The notes below the pieces were generated by a model. It ran no database searches, had not been told where the DNA came from, and was given only the letters and a program-made list of their open reading frames with translations. Below are positions 1 through 10,021 of a DNA stretch of 39,241 bases, piece after piece; the stretch's first letter is position 1, and each line of letters starts with the position of its first letter. Origin of the DNA: Pelagophyceae sp. CCMP2097 (lineage: Eukaryota; Sar; Pelagophyceae); assembly GCA_026770575.1 (NCBI GenBank), contig MU657230.1, positions 232,086 to 271,326 on the forward strand. The letters are read 5' to 3'. Made by a program: the position numbers and the translations under genes.

Positions 1-280
1 CGTGGACGAGCAGGGCGTGGACGAGCAGAGTCGGACAAGGAGCCACAGAGATCAACTCGACGGGATGGGGTAAGAAAACCACTTGATCGAAGAGGGGGGC
101 TTCGACTATCACGGTGGGCACGACCCGTCGGAGCTGCCCTTTGCCACTGCCCACTCGTTCCAGTACACGCGCCAGCAACAACGCACCATCCGGATATCCC
201 GTGCCGACTTTCCAGTATCCACCAGCCCCGAAGCCCGGCGACCCCTATTAGATCCAGCCGCGGCGGCCTCGCCTGTTGGT
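1..280 (+). CDS. Coding-like plus-strand fragment interrupted by a stop
   Basis: One frame reads VDEQGVDEQSRTRSHRDQ, meets TAA in a GGGGTAAGAAAA context near base 70, then continues IEEGGFDYHGGHDPSELPF and SFQYTRQQQRTIRISRADF as far as the repeat at 284. The composition (F, Y, H, Q, T) is unlike the satellites. GTAAGA at the stop could be a 5' splice site, but no suitably spaced acceptor restores the frame. It may be a truncated exon cut by the window edge, or a relic. Confidence 0.2.
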
Positions 281-283
281 TTT

Positions 284-325
284 AGCAGCATCATTGGAGT
301 GCATGATAGAAGAAGAAGATCGAGC
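284..325. repeat. Inverted long-range repeat, partner at 38905-38955
   Basis: TTGGTTTTAGCAGCATCATT and GGAGTGCATGATAGAAGAAG match the reverse complement of sequence near the right edge of the window with few changes. Both translate to the similar peptides PVGFSS..GVH in corresponding frames. A shorter related piece lies at 37995-38025. Confidence 0.7.
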
Positions 326-1358
326 GCAGCGGCTCATTCCCCCGCTTGCGGGCCCCCGGCCGGCCGCAGCAGCCCCGGAGAGCCGTCGCGCACCTGGGGG
401 CAGGGCTGCGGGGGGCGAGCCGCGGAGGGGCGGCCGCAGCCGGCTGGGTCCTGCAGCGTGTATACGTCTGAGATTGGTGGCGTCTGAGATCGTACGGGCC
501 CATATTCGACTCGGCCCATCCAATATGAGATTGTTGGATCTTATTTGAGATCGAACGCGGCAAATCAGGCGAGAGGTCCGTTTCTCGGCGTTTCGCGACG
601 AACGGGGCGCACTGTCTGGCCATCGTACGGCTTCTGCGGTGAGCCCCGGCCAGGGGAGGGGGGGGGGGTCGCCGCGCTGGATTCGGCGGCGAACTTCCAG
701 ACAATTACAATTATTGCCAGTGACCGGCGAGGAGCACCGCCCTCCAACGCAAATCCGCTGCGCCGGAGGGCTCGGCCCGCGCCCGGCCTGGAAGAACAAA
801 GGCCCCGCGTTCTCCTGCGCTGTTTGGATCACGACGCGTCAGTCGTGCCTCGGCGAATACGGCTGGGAAACCCGAACTGTCGCAGGAACCTCTGTGACGT
901 AGGAAATCTCTCCTAGGTCTGGTGCTCCAGAGAGGTCGGGAGTGGCTCAATATGCGCGTTGGGTCGAGGTGCGCTGTAACAAAGTCTTACCAGAAAGAGC
1001 GACCGGCTGTCGATACTGAGGCAAGTTTCCCAACCCCGAGAGCGAGTCCGAGGTCGGCCCGCTCCGTGGGTCGACGTAGATGAGGCGGACGCCGCTGCAT
1101 GACCAGAGTGGTTCGCTCACGGAGCCGACCTCGAGAGGCCGACGTATAGCGACAAGAGCGCCCTCGGGGATGTTACCTACCCCGACCAAGCCCGACGCGG
1201 CAGGCTTCACAGAACCGCCGCCTCGTCGGCGGCTGGGCGCTTCGGCGCTCCTCCGCGTCGCCGCGGCGCTGGAATACGGCGCAGTGAACGTGTCGATGGC
1301 GCCGCATCGGGCGGCGACGCTTTGTCGAGGGAGAAGCGAGGCCGCCGAGAAGGCCTAA
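326..1358. other. Stretch without a supported gene
   Basis: GC-rich sequence with open frames on both strands and no clear splice-bounded exon. A G-rich run (GGGGAGGGGGGGGGG) sits near 655-668. I see nothing further that I can support. Confidence 0.4.
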
Positions 1359-1559
1359 GACGACGCGCGGCTGCAGGCGCTCGTTTCGCTCGCCGTGCAG
1401 AGCGCGGTCCCGCAGCGGCGCCCTGGAGGACCGATGCGCGGGAGGCACGCGGGACCCGAGACGCAATGGACGCACGGTTCCCAAGGACGGTCGGAGACTG
1501 GCCCGACCGAGGATGCCCCCCACCCGCGCCCAGTCCGAACGCCTCGCCGAGCCTTCTGA
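1359..1559 (+). CDS. Possible 3' end of a convergent plus-strand gene
   Basis: An open frame reading DDARLQALVSLAVQSAVPQR and then a Gly/Pro/Thr/His-rich tail ends at TGA 1557-1559, 20 bp from the EF-hand gene's stop codon on the other strand. In the same frame a single TAA lies immediately upstream (before 1359), and beyond it coding-like sequence (EYGAVNVSMAPHRAA) continues, so a small intron or a disrupted frame is possible. The minus strand is also open here. The call rests on composition alone. Confidence 0.22.
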   Translation, partial: DDARLQALVSLAVQSAVPQRRPGGPMRGRHAGPETQWTHGSQGRSETGPTEDAPHPRPVRTPRRAF

Positions 1560-1578
1560 GAGCACACTATTTCACATT

Positions 1579-4500
1579 TTATTCCGCCGCCTCAGGGCGG
1601 CGTCCGGTCCTCTTCGGCCGGTCCTCTTTTTTCTCCTTGTCTGAAGCCTTGGACGACGCGGCGGCGGCGTCGTAGGCCCTTTGGATTTTGGCCTGCGGGT
1701 TATGCCTCAGAGGGGCACCAAACGAACCCGAACCCGAACCCCGCGCGCCTACGCACTTTCGTGTCGAGATAGTCGAGGTCGACTTGTGCGTGGGCGCCGA
1801 GGCCCAGCATTTCGGCGATGCGTTCGCACGAACTTTTCGGTTCACCGTGCCTTTGGTGCCTCCGCCTCGCCCACCACTGTACGTTGGCCAAAATATTGAC
1901 CCATTCCGTTTCCCCAAGGGTCAGTTTCTGCATTGATGCCTGCATCCGAAACGCCGGGTAGAAGAGGAGCGGGAACCGCCGATTGAGTTCTTTTAACCTA
2001 CCCGTCTTGCGGTCAACGGGTTTCGCCGTCGAATGGGTTTTACAAAGCGTGGGGCGTCTCCGTGGCCGCAGCGGAGAGGTATGTGACACCCGATGCTGCA
2101 GCGGCCCGTTGAGGGCCTTTCGAGGGCCCGAAACCCGCGCCTCGGGCTTGCCGGGTTGAGCGTTGAAGGCCGACCCCTCTTTGAGTGGGTCTGGCCCCAA
2201 CCCCAACCCGAGAAGACGAGTTTGGCATCTCGACAAACCCGCGACCCTTTGGCACAGATTGGGCAACCAGACCCGAAGACGCACGGCCTCTGCGCGGTCG
2301 CTTGCAAGGCCTCTTTTGAGATGCCCTTGAAAAGCCCTCCGGACGGGGGTCCCTGCAGGGCTTCTTCGAATTGCATCGCATAGCTCCACACGTCTTTTGA
2401 GCGGCGGCCCTCCGCAAGGCGCCCGCGGCGCGGATCGGGCCTCGGGAGCCACGGTCCACACACGACGTTTCGAGGGCCGTCTCGAATGGTCGTCTCGAAG
2501 GGCCGTTTAAAGAGACCGCTTCGAGGGAACTCTCGGGGGCAGTCTCGAGTGGTCGTCTCGAGAGGTCGTCTCGAAGGACCGTTTCAAGGGACCGTTTCGA
2601 GGGGCCGGCGAGAGTGACCTTCTTGAGGGGCCGACTCGAGGGGCCCTCCAAAGGCGCCGTTTCGAGGGGCCTTCGAGACGGGGCTTTTTCGAGGCACCGT
2701 CTCATGCGCCGTCTCGAGCGGCCAGGCGCCGTTTCGAAGGGCCGCCTCAAGGGGCCCTCTCGAGGGACCCTCCAAAGGTGCCGCTTCGAGGGGCCGTCTC
2801 GAGGGGCCGTCTCGAGTCCAAAGGGGGGCCCTCGTGAGGGGCCGTCCAGAGGCGCCGTTTATAGGGACCTTTGAGAGGGACCGTCTCGAGTGGTCGCCTT
2901 AAGGGGCCGTTTCGAGGGGCCCTCTCAAATGGTCGGCGAGAAGTGCCATCTCGAGGGACCGTCTCGAAGGGACCGTCTCGGACGGGCCGTCTCGGACGGG
3001 CCAAAGAGGCCTTTTCGAGGAGCCCTTCGAGAGGCCGGCGAGCAAGGCCTTTTCGAGGGTCGTCTCTCGAGGGGCTACAAGGTACCTTGAAAGAGGTCTT
3101 GCAGGCGACCGCGCAGAGGCCGGGCAAGTGACCGCCAAAGTCGCTCTCCGGGCGGACTCCTGCAAGGCCTCTTTGGCGGCCACTTGCCCGGCCTCAGCGC
3201 GGTCACTTGCCCGGCCTCTTTCAAGGGCCCGTGAAAAACCATTCCGGGCAGGCCCCCGCAGAGGCCCTTTTGGCGGCCACTTGCCCGGCCTCTGCGCGGT
3301 CACTTGCGAGGCCTCTCGGACGGCCCCTTGAAATGCTCTCCGGGCGAGCCCCTGTAAGGCTTTTGCGGCCACTTCCAAGGCCTTTGTACGGTCGCTTGCA
3401 AGGCCTCTTTGAAGGGCCCGCCCGAGGGACCGTCCGAGCGACTTTTCGAGCGACTTTTCGAGCGACTTTTCGAGCGACTGTCCAGGGGACGTCGCAGAGG
3501 GGGCTCTAGTCGAGGGGGCGGCAGCCGAGTGACCGTCCAAGGGGCCGTCGAGAAACCGCCGTCAAAGCGACCGTCGCAGAGGGCCCGTCGAGGGACCGCC
3601 AAAGGAACTGCCCAAAGGGACTGTCCAAAGGGACTGCCCAAAGGGACTGCCCAAAGGGACTGTCCAAGGGTCCGCCCGAGCGACCGTCCGAGGGACCGTC
3701 CGATTGACCGTCCGAGGGACCGTCAAAGACGGGACCGTCAAAGACGGCAACACGGACGGGATCGGGTATGCCCGAAATCCGCGGATCGGGTTTGCCGTGT
3801 TTGCGCGTTTTGGTCGAAGCGTCTTCGAGTGGGTCTTGGCCGTGGGCTCGCACCCGACTTGGAAGACGGGTTTGGTATCTCGACAAAGCCGCGACCCTTT
3901 GGGCTCGGTCCAAATTGAGCCACCCGACTCGAAGACAGGGTCACTTCTTCTGGCGCAGAGGCCCTTCTCGGGACCCTATCTGACGCCCGGAGTGGTCCTG
4001 GGCCCGTGCCTTTCGAGGGCCGTCAATTGTACGCGACCCTGATGAGGCCCGGCCCGTAAGTGGCCCGTGGAGGTCTTGGAGGAGCCTCTGGGCCGGAGAG
4101 GCCGGTGCTGGGGCCCGCAGAGGCTCGAGAAAGAGGCAGTCTCCAACGTCGTTAGCCGCCGCGGTGCGTATGCACCTTTGGGGGCCTTGATGGGGGCCGT
4201 CGAAGGGCTTCTCGGGCCCGTAGTTGACGCGGCCCGTAGTTGACGCGGCCCGTATTTGACCGAGCGGGCCCGCGTGCGGCCCGTCGGGGCCTGGGGCGCG
4301 TGTGTAGAGGCCCCCGTAGAGGCCCGTAGAGGGCCCGTATCAGATTTTGGAGTCGGACAATGGCCCGTTTCAGGGCCGCAGAGAGTTCTCCGACGTCTTG
4401 CCTCGACAAGGCCGCTTTGGAAGGATTCAAAGGTGCGCAGAGGCCCGCGCAGTGCGCAACGGCCGCGTTGGGGCCCGTACCTTGGAGGATCACGGAGCAG

Positions 4501-7500
4501 CATACACGCCGCTGTCGGCCATTCAAAACAGATTCGTCGGCCCAAACACTGGCGAACCCAAAACACTGGCAAACGGGGTCAAAAGAGGCCTCGTCGAGGG
4601 AGCCCAGACCACGGCATGGCCCCAGAGAGGCCCGTCGAGAGGCCCCGTCGAGAGGCGAACCGTCTCCGGGCTGTCTCTGGGGTCGGACAGAGGCTGCGGT
4701 GGCCCTTTGCTGGTCAGCGAAAGTGCGCACCCATTATTTGGAAGTGTGTTTACAGAGAGAGAGCGTATCTGGACTTGGTAGGCCCGCGTCTGCCCAGAGG
4801 CCCTCGGCGCCTCAAACGCCTCGGGCCCGTGTAGAGGCCACGTCCCTCGGGCCCGTATACAGGGTCCGCGAGTCCGCGGCCCTCCCTTTTCGTCTCGACC
4901 CCTTTCAAAAGGCGGTCTCAAGGGGCCCTTGTTCTTGAACCAGAGGCACTGCACGGGGACCGAACAAGGCCGTCTCGGGGCAGAGGCGGCGCGGGACCGG
5001 AGAGGCCCCAACGGGGGCCGTAGACGACTTTGGAGGCTGGCCCGTATACGGAGACCTTTGCGGAGCCTCTGACGGGGGCCGTCTCGCCTCGTCGGGCCCG
5101 ACTTGGCCAACTCGGGCCCGTATACGACTTTGGACGGCCCGTATACGGGCCCCGCCGAGAGACGGGGTCGTCTCCGACGTCGTGGTCGCCACGGGCCCTT
5201 GCGAAGGATCGAGTTCACAAAGCCCACGGAGGCCCGTACGAGACTTTCGAGGCCCACATGCGACGCAAGCTGCCGAGAACGGGAGAGGCCCGCAGTGGCT
5301 CGTGTGCGGCCCAGTCCAGGGAGGCGTCGAGAGGCCCGTACAAAGGCCTTGTACGGAGCCGACTCGAGAGCCACGTATTTCTTCGACATGGGCCATATAG
5401 AAGCATCCTTATCCGGCCCTTCTACGGCCCGCCCAGAAGCCGTGTACGACTTTGTCGACCCTGTCAAAGGCCCCTCGAGAGGCACGGGGACTGGAGCCTT
5501 TTGAATCGGATCGGGGCGGGTTCAGACAGAGGCGGTGTCGGAGATGACTTTGGGCGGCCTCTCAAGAGACCCTTGACGGGAAGACGGCGGGGCCCTGTCC
5601 GGGGGCCCGCGCCTGCATTTCTCCAAGCCGGCGCCATTTCCAAGCCCACCTTGTCGGGCCCGTCCAAAACCCACGCAAAGGCATTTGGGCCGTCTCGTCG
5701 TTGGAACCGAGGCCCGCAGTGGCCCGTCCATGGCTTTGGAAGCTCACAGTTGCCCTTCCAGGAAGCGGCATTCCCAGGAAGCGGTCCCACAGTTGCCTTT
5801 CCCGGTACAGGGGCCGTCTTCAACGTTCAAGGGCCCGTAATGGGCCCGTGCTGAGACCAGATGCCCTGTCCAGGGGCCCGTTTTCGCCGCCCGCGTTTGC
5901 GCCAAAATGCCTTTTCAAACGCCAACCCGAAAAAAAAGCTCCTGATATCAGTTTGCTCGAGGGACATCTCGACTCGTTGACCGCACTCGTCTCGAGCCCG
6001 CACGGCGATACAAGCTTGGGGCCGCGCCCTTGCCGCCAGGGGTCACCCACGGCCATGCACATTGTATCCCGGGCCGGTGAGTAGAGCAATCTGCCTGTGT
6101 CAATTGTCGTTACGCCCTCCAACTCTGCCCCAGTGGCCAAAGTGCCGCACCTCGAGGGCGGTATCCACGCTCAACATAGGTACGAATGGATACCGGCCCC
6201 GAGGTCACGTATTCGGCGCCTCCCGGCGCCGACAATACGCAAAAAGTGGTCGACGCGCTTAGAAAGCACCCAGGTGCGCCCCAGTGGCCAAAGTGCCGCA
6301 CCTCGGCAGCGGTATCCACGCTCAACATAGATAGGATACCGCTTCCGATGTGCGGGCCCTCGTGCCATCAGCGGAGCTCGTTGGCCATCCTCGGCCATAT
6401 TTCCGCCGCCCCCTTGGTGGTGGACTTACCGACCCCGTTTTAGATTAAGTCCCACATTGCCTCTCCTCATGCCGTGTTGTTTTCGGCCTGTGCAACGTCA
6501 GCAACGTAAGGCCACTTGAGAGACGACGAAAAGGGCACCGCCGAGGGCCCAATGAAGGGGCCGCAGGAAGAAGAGGCCCGTAGAGGGGCTGGACGGGACT
6601 TTGAAGGCCCTTGGGGCGTCGTTGTACGGTCCGCCTTGTCGGCGGTTGACGTCTCCGGGGCCGTCTCCGGGGCCGTCTCCGGGGCCGTCAAACCGCCCAG
6701 ACAAGACCCCATCGACGGTCCGTTGAGAGACTCCGTCCAGGTCTGACCAGGAACTCTGTCCAGGGGCCCTTGAAAGGGCCCTTTTTTGGACTTTGTCGGC
6801 CCAGACTCGGGCCCTTGATTCCGCTCAAAAAAAACTCGATTCACCTCGTAAGCCCTCGATTCCGCTCAAAAGCCCTTTGCAGGGGCCGTTTTGCAAAAGC
6901 CCTTGCTCGGCGGCCCTCGAATGGGGTCTGCCTCCTTTGGCCGGTGCGTTCCGCCGCGTCTTTGCGTTCCGCCGCGTCTTTTCGTTCCGCCGGTGAATTA
7001 TACGGCCTGGCAAAGTCAACCATGCCCGGAGAGACTGCGTCAAAGGCGTAGACCACGGACACTGCAGAGGGGCCGTCGTCGGACCACATGGGCCCGCGGT
7101 GGCCCGCGCCGCGGCGGCCCGTAACGAAAAAGGCCCGTGAACGAAAAAGGTCCATGAACGAAAAAGGCCCGTGAACGAAAAAGGTCCATGAACGACGCCC
7201 TGTCCAGACGCCGTGGAAAAGGCCGTAGACTCGGGCCCGCCGGCGACATTGCCGTAGGCAGAGGGCCCCTCGATCGGGGGCCGTCCAAGAATGTTCTCGT
7301 CTTTAAACATCGTACGTCTCAAAATCGGTCCCAAAATCGCTCTTCTCGACTCGCCGAGTCAAATTCCATCAGGCTCGTTCCCGAGGCCCCTGAAGAGGCC
7401 CCGTGAAGAGGCCGCCGCAGAGGCCCCCGCTCCGCGGCCCTTGGAGAGAGCCCCTCCTCGGCGCCCCTCTCGAAATTTCGGGACCGTTTCCCTGGCGCCG

Positions 7501-9568
7501 CAAGAAACTCGTCAAAGTCGATGAGGCCGTCGTCGTTGAGGTCGATATTCTGCAGCGCAGTTTTGAAATTGCCGCTGAAGAGCGGATCGCCGTTGTTCAC
7601 CGATCGGGCGAGCAGAACAAACTCCCTTTCATCAATCGAGCCGCTGCCGTCCAGATCGAACGTGTCGAAGCAAAACTTGAGGATGTCATCCTACCGCACC
7701 TTCAGATTCGAAAATTAAAGCTCGAAAATCAAAAGCACCTGCGTGTACGTCGAATACGCGAGCGCGACGCAGACGTACTCGTCGAAGGAGATGGAAGCGT
7801 CGCCGTCCATATCCCTAAGAGGCCTTTCGCTGCGAGGCTGCCATAAATGGGGCCCGGTTCCAGGCTCTCACATGAGTCGAAAGAGTTGGTCGGTGAGCGG
7901 CGAGGCGGCCTCCTTGAGAGCGCCAAAGAACTCGCTGGGGTCGATATTGCCCGACCTCCGAGTTTTTTTCAGGGCATTTCAGGGCATTTTGAAGGATTTC
8001 GGTTGAGAGGCACAGTCCGGAGCAGCGGCGGGGTCTTCGGGCTGAAAATTCTGTGCCAAAGGGTCGCGCGCTGGTCCAACCCGTTTTCAAAGCGTCGGGA
8101 ACCACTCAAACAAGGGCAGGGCCAAAACACAACCCGACCGCCTTCAGGGCAACCTCGAACCTGCTTCTACCAAAGGACGGGCCCTTTGGACAGTTGCGCT
8201 GAGTCTCACGGAGACGGGCCCTCTTTGACGGTCGCTTCGACGGCGGTTTCGAAGACGGTCCCTTGGACGGTCCTTTCTAAAGTCTCTTCGACTACCGCCC
8301 CCTCTGCGATGCCCCCAAGACAGTCGCTCGGACCGTCGCTCGGACCGTCGCTCGGGCGGGCCCTGAAAAGAGGCCTTGCAAGCCATCGCGCAGAGGCCGG
8401 GCAAGTGGCCGCCAAAGGGCCTCTGCAGGGGCCCGCCCTTCAAGCTCTTCAAGAGCCCTTGAAAGAGGCCTTGCAAGTGACCGCGCAGAGGCCGGGCAAG
8501 TGGGCGCCAAAGAGGCCTTTGCAGGAGTCCGTCCGGAGAGCGACTTCGGCGGTCACTTGCCCGGCCTCTGCGCCGTCGCTTGCAAGGCCTCTTTCAAGGG
8601 CCCTTGAGCGCCCCTCGAGACGGCCGCTCGTGAAGGCCACTCGAGAGGGCCTCTCGAGACGGTCCCTTTATACGGTCCCTCGAGACCGTCGACCGCATCG
8701 GCCCCGACTCCTCTGCCGTCGCTCGGTCAGGGGGGACGCCCAGAGGACCGTCTAGAGAGACTGTTCAAAGTGACTGTCTCGAGGGGCCGTTCAAAGAGCC
8801 CGTTTGAAGGGCCCATCCAGAGGAGCCGTGTGCATGGACCGTGCAGTGGGGCCGCCCAGTGGGGCCGCCCAGAGGGACTGCCTAGAGGAGTCCAGGGGGC
8901 CGTCCAAAGGGGCCGTCCAGAGGAACAGTCCAGAGACATCGTCCAGAAAGACAATCCATTGGGGCCGTGTAGAGAGAGGCCTCTTGAATGGCCGTCCAAC
9001 GGGGCCGCCCAGAGAGACCGTCAAGAGGGCCGTCCAGGGAGACTGTCCAGAGGGCCCGCCCAGAGGGGCCGTCTGCACGGACCATCCAGAAGGAGCATCA
9101 AGAAGGAGCGCCCAGAGCAACCGTCTTGAGGGGCCGCGGAGAGAGATGGTTCAAGAGGCCTTGTGATTTCTTTTCAATGAGCCAAGGGTGGTCATGCACG
9201 AACTCGTGCCTCGCAGCCCATGAGCCGTACGGGATGCCTTGAGCCCAAATGGGCGAATTTGCACAATGTCCAATGCGTCAGGCGAGCGGGGCCTCGGACG
9301 CGGCGAAAGGAAAGACCTTTCGGGGCCTCTCCGGCCGGGGAGCGCCGAGGGCCGAATCTGTAGAGCAGCGCAGGGTGCGTATCTCGAGTGCATTCCGAGT
9401 GATCGCACACTGCGCCTTGGGGACCCCCGCCCCCGACTGCGGCACTCCGCAGGTGCCAGTTGTTGCGGGTTGCCGCCGGGCGCGGCGTAAAACCCGTCGA
9501 CGTCAATGTCGTCGAAGCCACTGCGCAAGTGCCGCAAGTGCCGCGCCGAAAGGCCCAGCGCCGCCGTC
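1579..9568 (-). CDS. Four-EF-hand calcium-binding protein, six exons, 5' end incomplete
   Basis: Calmodulin-superfamily Ca2+ sensor. Exons in transcript order are 9568-9494, 7955-7872, 7814-7739, 7690-7485, 1997-1757 and 1692-1579. Introns are 1538, 57, 48, 5487 and 64 bp, and all phases agree. Four complete 12-residue loops are visible: DVDGSGNIDPSE (created across the first splice), DMDGDASISFDE, DLDGSGSIDERE and DLNDDGLIDFDE, each with acidic residues at positions 1, 3 and 12. After EF4 comes a conserved-looking tail (RRFPLLFYPAFRMQ, then TLGETEWV), followed by a K/E/A-rich basic C-terminus ending PEAAE. The stop codon TAA (1581-1579) lies inside an AATAAA hexamer. The tail resembles one I associate with protist EF-hand proteins; that is memory, not a search result. 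No in-frame ATG is visible in the first exon listed, so at least one upstream exon or a frameshift is missing (see 9569-9638). The 1538-bp and 5487-bp introns are packed with repeats. I am confident of the family and of exons 2-6. Confidence 0.88.
2120..2282 (-). repeat. AACCCG element, copy 1
   Basis: Read on the minus strand it shows the family order: a TGTGCCAAAGGGTCGCGG-type start, TTTGTCGAGATNCC, a run of GGGTTNGGG, CCAGACCCACTCAAAG, GGTCGGCC.. and an AACCCGGCAA end. It lies about 120 bp upstream of the acceptor of the EF-hand LFYPAF exon, in sense orientation. Confidence 0.75.
2461..3090. repeat. 13-bp satellite, GGGGCCGTCTCGA
   Basis: Degenerate tandem units with frequent C/T exchanges and occasional length changes. 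This is the reverse complement of the unit in TMEM144 introns 4 and 5. Confidence 0.8.
3100..3420. repeat. 50-60 bp GC-rich block, several copies
   Basis: Units built on GCAGAGGCCGGGCAAGTGGC, CGCCAAAGAGGCCTTGCA and GGGCCCGTCCGGAGAGC in both orientations. The same block recurs at 8370-8640, 17575-17645, 20250-20350, 20870-21000, 23090-23370, 28400-28500 and 28870-29090. Confidence 0.75.
3430..3735. repeat. 12-bp and 13-bp tandem repeats
   Basis: CGAGCGACTTTT is repeated nearly perfectly about four times (3432-3479). Then CTGCCCAAAGGGA/CTGTCCAAAGGGA units run from 3600 to 3670, followed by GAGGGACCGTCC-type units. Confidence 0.8.
3758..3938 (-). repeat. AACCCG element, copy 2
   Basis: Same order of blocks on the minus strand (TTTGTCGAGATACC, then ACGGCCAAGACCCACTCGAAG, then CGACCAAAACGCGC). 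It has a longer arm of CCCGAAATCCGCGG at one end. It is sense to the EF-hand gene, 3.6 kb into the intron's far end. Confidence 0.7.
4040..5860. repeat. GGCCCGTA-rich irregular repeat tract
   Basis: Hundreds of bases dominated by GAGGCCCGTAGAGG, GGGCCCGTATACGACTTTGG and close variants with no fixed period. Palindromic GGCCCGTATACGGGCC occurs near 5136. There are no convincing exons on either strand. Confidence 0.65.
5952..6076 (+). other. Exon-like segment inside the EF-hand gene's largest intron, antisense to it
   Basis: A 125-nt segment bounded by ATATCAG and by G|GTGAGT (consensus donor at 6077). One frame is open: LLEGHLDSLTALVSSPHGD ... MHIVSRAG. The GH-x-LTALV-SP pattern recalls a WD40 repeat, but no flanking exon with matching phase was found (the donor is phase 1). 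It could be a relic or a nested gene fragment. Confidence 0.2.
6127..6330 (+). repeat. Direct duplication of a 53-bp unit
   Basis: 6127-6179 and 6278-6330 match at 50 of 53 positions, offset 151 bp. Both copies end with CTCAACATAG, which resembles a 3' splice site. Each has tracts common to neither flank, so this is a local duplication. Confidence 0.85.
6655..6700. repeat. 12-bp tandem repeat CGTCTCCGGGGC
   Basis: Three near-perfect units followed by a partial one inside the 5.5-kb EF-hand intron. Confidence 0.8.
6946..7194. repeat. 18-bp repeat pair and alternating 17-bp array
   Basis: GCGTTCCGCCGCGTCTTT is present twice in tandem (6946-6981) plus a partial third. At 7123-7190, four 17-bp units alternate AACGAAAAAGGCCCGTG and AACGAAAAAGGTCCATG, i.e. 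a 34-bp higher-order repeat. Confidence 0.85.
8030..8152 (+). repeat. AACCCG element, copy 3 (decayed, antisense)
   Basis: Recognisable as TGTGCCAAAGGGTCGCG, AACCCGTTTTCAAAG, AACCACTCAAACAAGGGC, GGCCAAAACACAACCCGACC. It is more diverged and shorter than the others, and it is the only copy antisense to its host gene (EF-hand first long intron). Confidence 0.6.
8745..9150. repeat. 13-bp satellite, GGGCCGTCCAGAG
   Basis: This array fills part of the 1538-bp EF-hand intron. The same consensus reappears 23 kb away in the 334-aa gene's intron. A short 12-bp CGTCGCTCGGAC repeat lies nearby (8322-8357). Confidence 0.8.
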
Positions 9569-9638
9569 CTAGGCGCTCTTCAACACGGCGGGGCCCAAGA
9601 GGGGCCGTTTGGGTCTTGCGCCGTGGTTTTTCTGCCAT
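9569..9638 (-). CDS. Possible N-terminal coding segment of the EF-hand gene, out of frame
   Basis: An ATG at 9638 opens MAEKPRRKTQTAPLG and runs into the first recognised EF-hand exon, but in a frame one base away from GLSARHLRHLRSGF. In the EF-hand frame a TGA lies just upstream of a CCTAG that could be a 3' splice site (exon start at 9568). Either the real first exon lies further upstream and CCTAG is the acceptor, or this ATG is the start and a single-base indel separates the frames. The basic N-terminus is plausible but not diagnostic. Confidence 0.3.
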
Positions 9639-10021
9639 GGGGTTCCCGGGTGAGGGGTGCTCACATTTTGCGGGCTTCTGGGAGCGTGATGACCACAGGG
9701 ACCCTCCTCAATCGCCGGGCGAGGCGGCGCGCGAGGCGGCCCAGCGAAGTCTCCTCCGACGCGGCCCTCGCACGCGCCGTCCGCGCCGACCGCCTACGGG
9801 CAAATGAGGCGACATGGTGGGAGAATGGTGGGGGGCAAGTGGGGGAAAATGCCCCGAATCCAAGGGCCCGCCTCGGACCCTCACAGGGACCCTCAAAGGG
9901 ACCCTCAAAGGGGCCGTCGTCGGACCGAAGCGGGGCCCATTCGGACCGTCCTAGGTGCCGCACCGCCTCTTTGCCCCAGGGGGCCGCCTCCGACCCCCTG
10001 GTGGACAGTGGAAGGCCAACG

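Larger units (their letters stand above)
1998..7484 (-). other. 5487-bp repeat-filled intron of the EF-hand gene
   Basis: It runs from donor CG|GTCCCG (7484) to acceptor GGGTAG (1998). In plus coordinates the contents are: AACCCG element (2120-2282); AATTCGAA core (2330-2420); 13-bp array (2461-3090); 50-60 bp blocks (3100-3420); 12- and 13-bp arrays (3430-3735); a second AACCCG element (3758-3938); a long GGCCCGTA-rich tract (4040-5860); a duplicated 53-bp unit (6127-6330); and 12-, 17- and 18-bp tandem repeats (6655-7194). Apart from the doubtful antisense segment at 5952, I see no gene in it. Confidence 0.75.

Noticed and set aside
2461..3090. CRISPR array or phage-type direct repeats
   Set aside because: The repeats are contiguous 13-bp units without spacers, they degenerate continuously, and the genome is eukaryotic.
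2040..3540. Many long open frames on both strands with RRPLETAP- and KGPSRGAV-like peptides
   Set aside because: They are translations of 12-14 bp satellites that lack stop codons. The same peptides appear in every frame and in all arrays, and none has splice or family support.
6390..6440. P-loop-like minus-strand peptide GVGKSTTKG
   Set aside because: A TAA immediately precedes it, no AG acceptor is available, and no other nucleotide-binding motif follows. The codons overlap a GTAAGT that only by chance resembles a splice donor.
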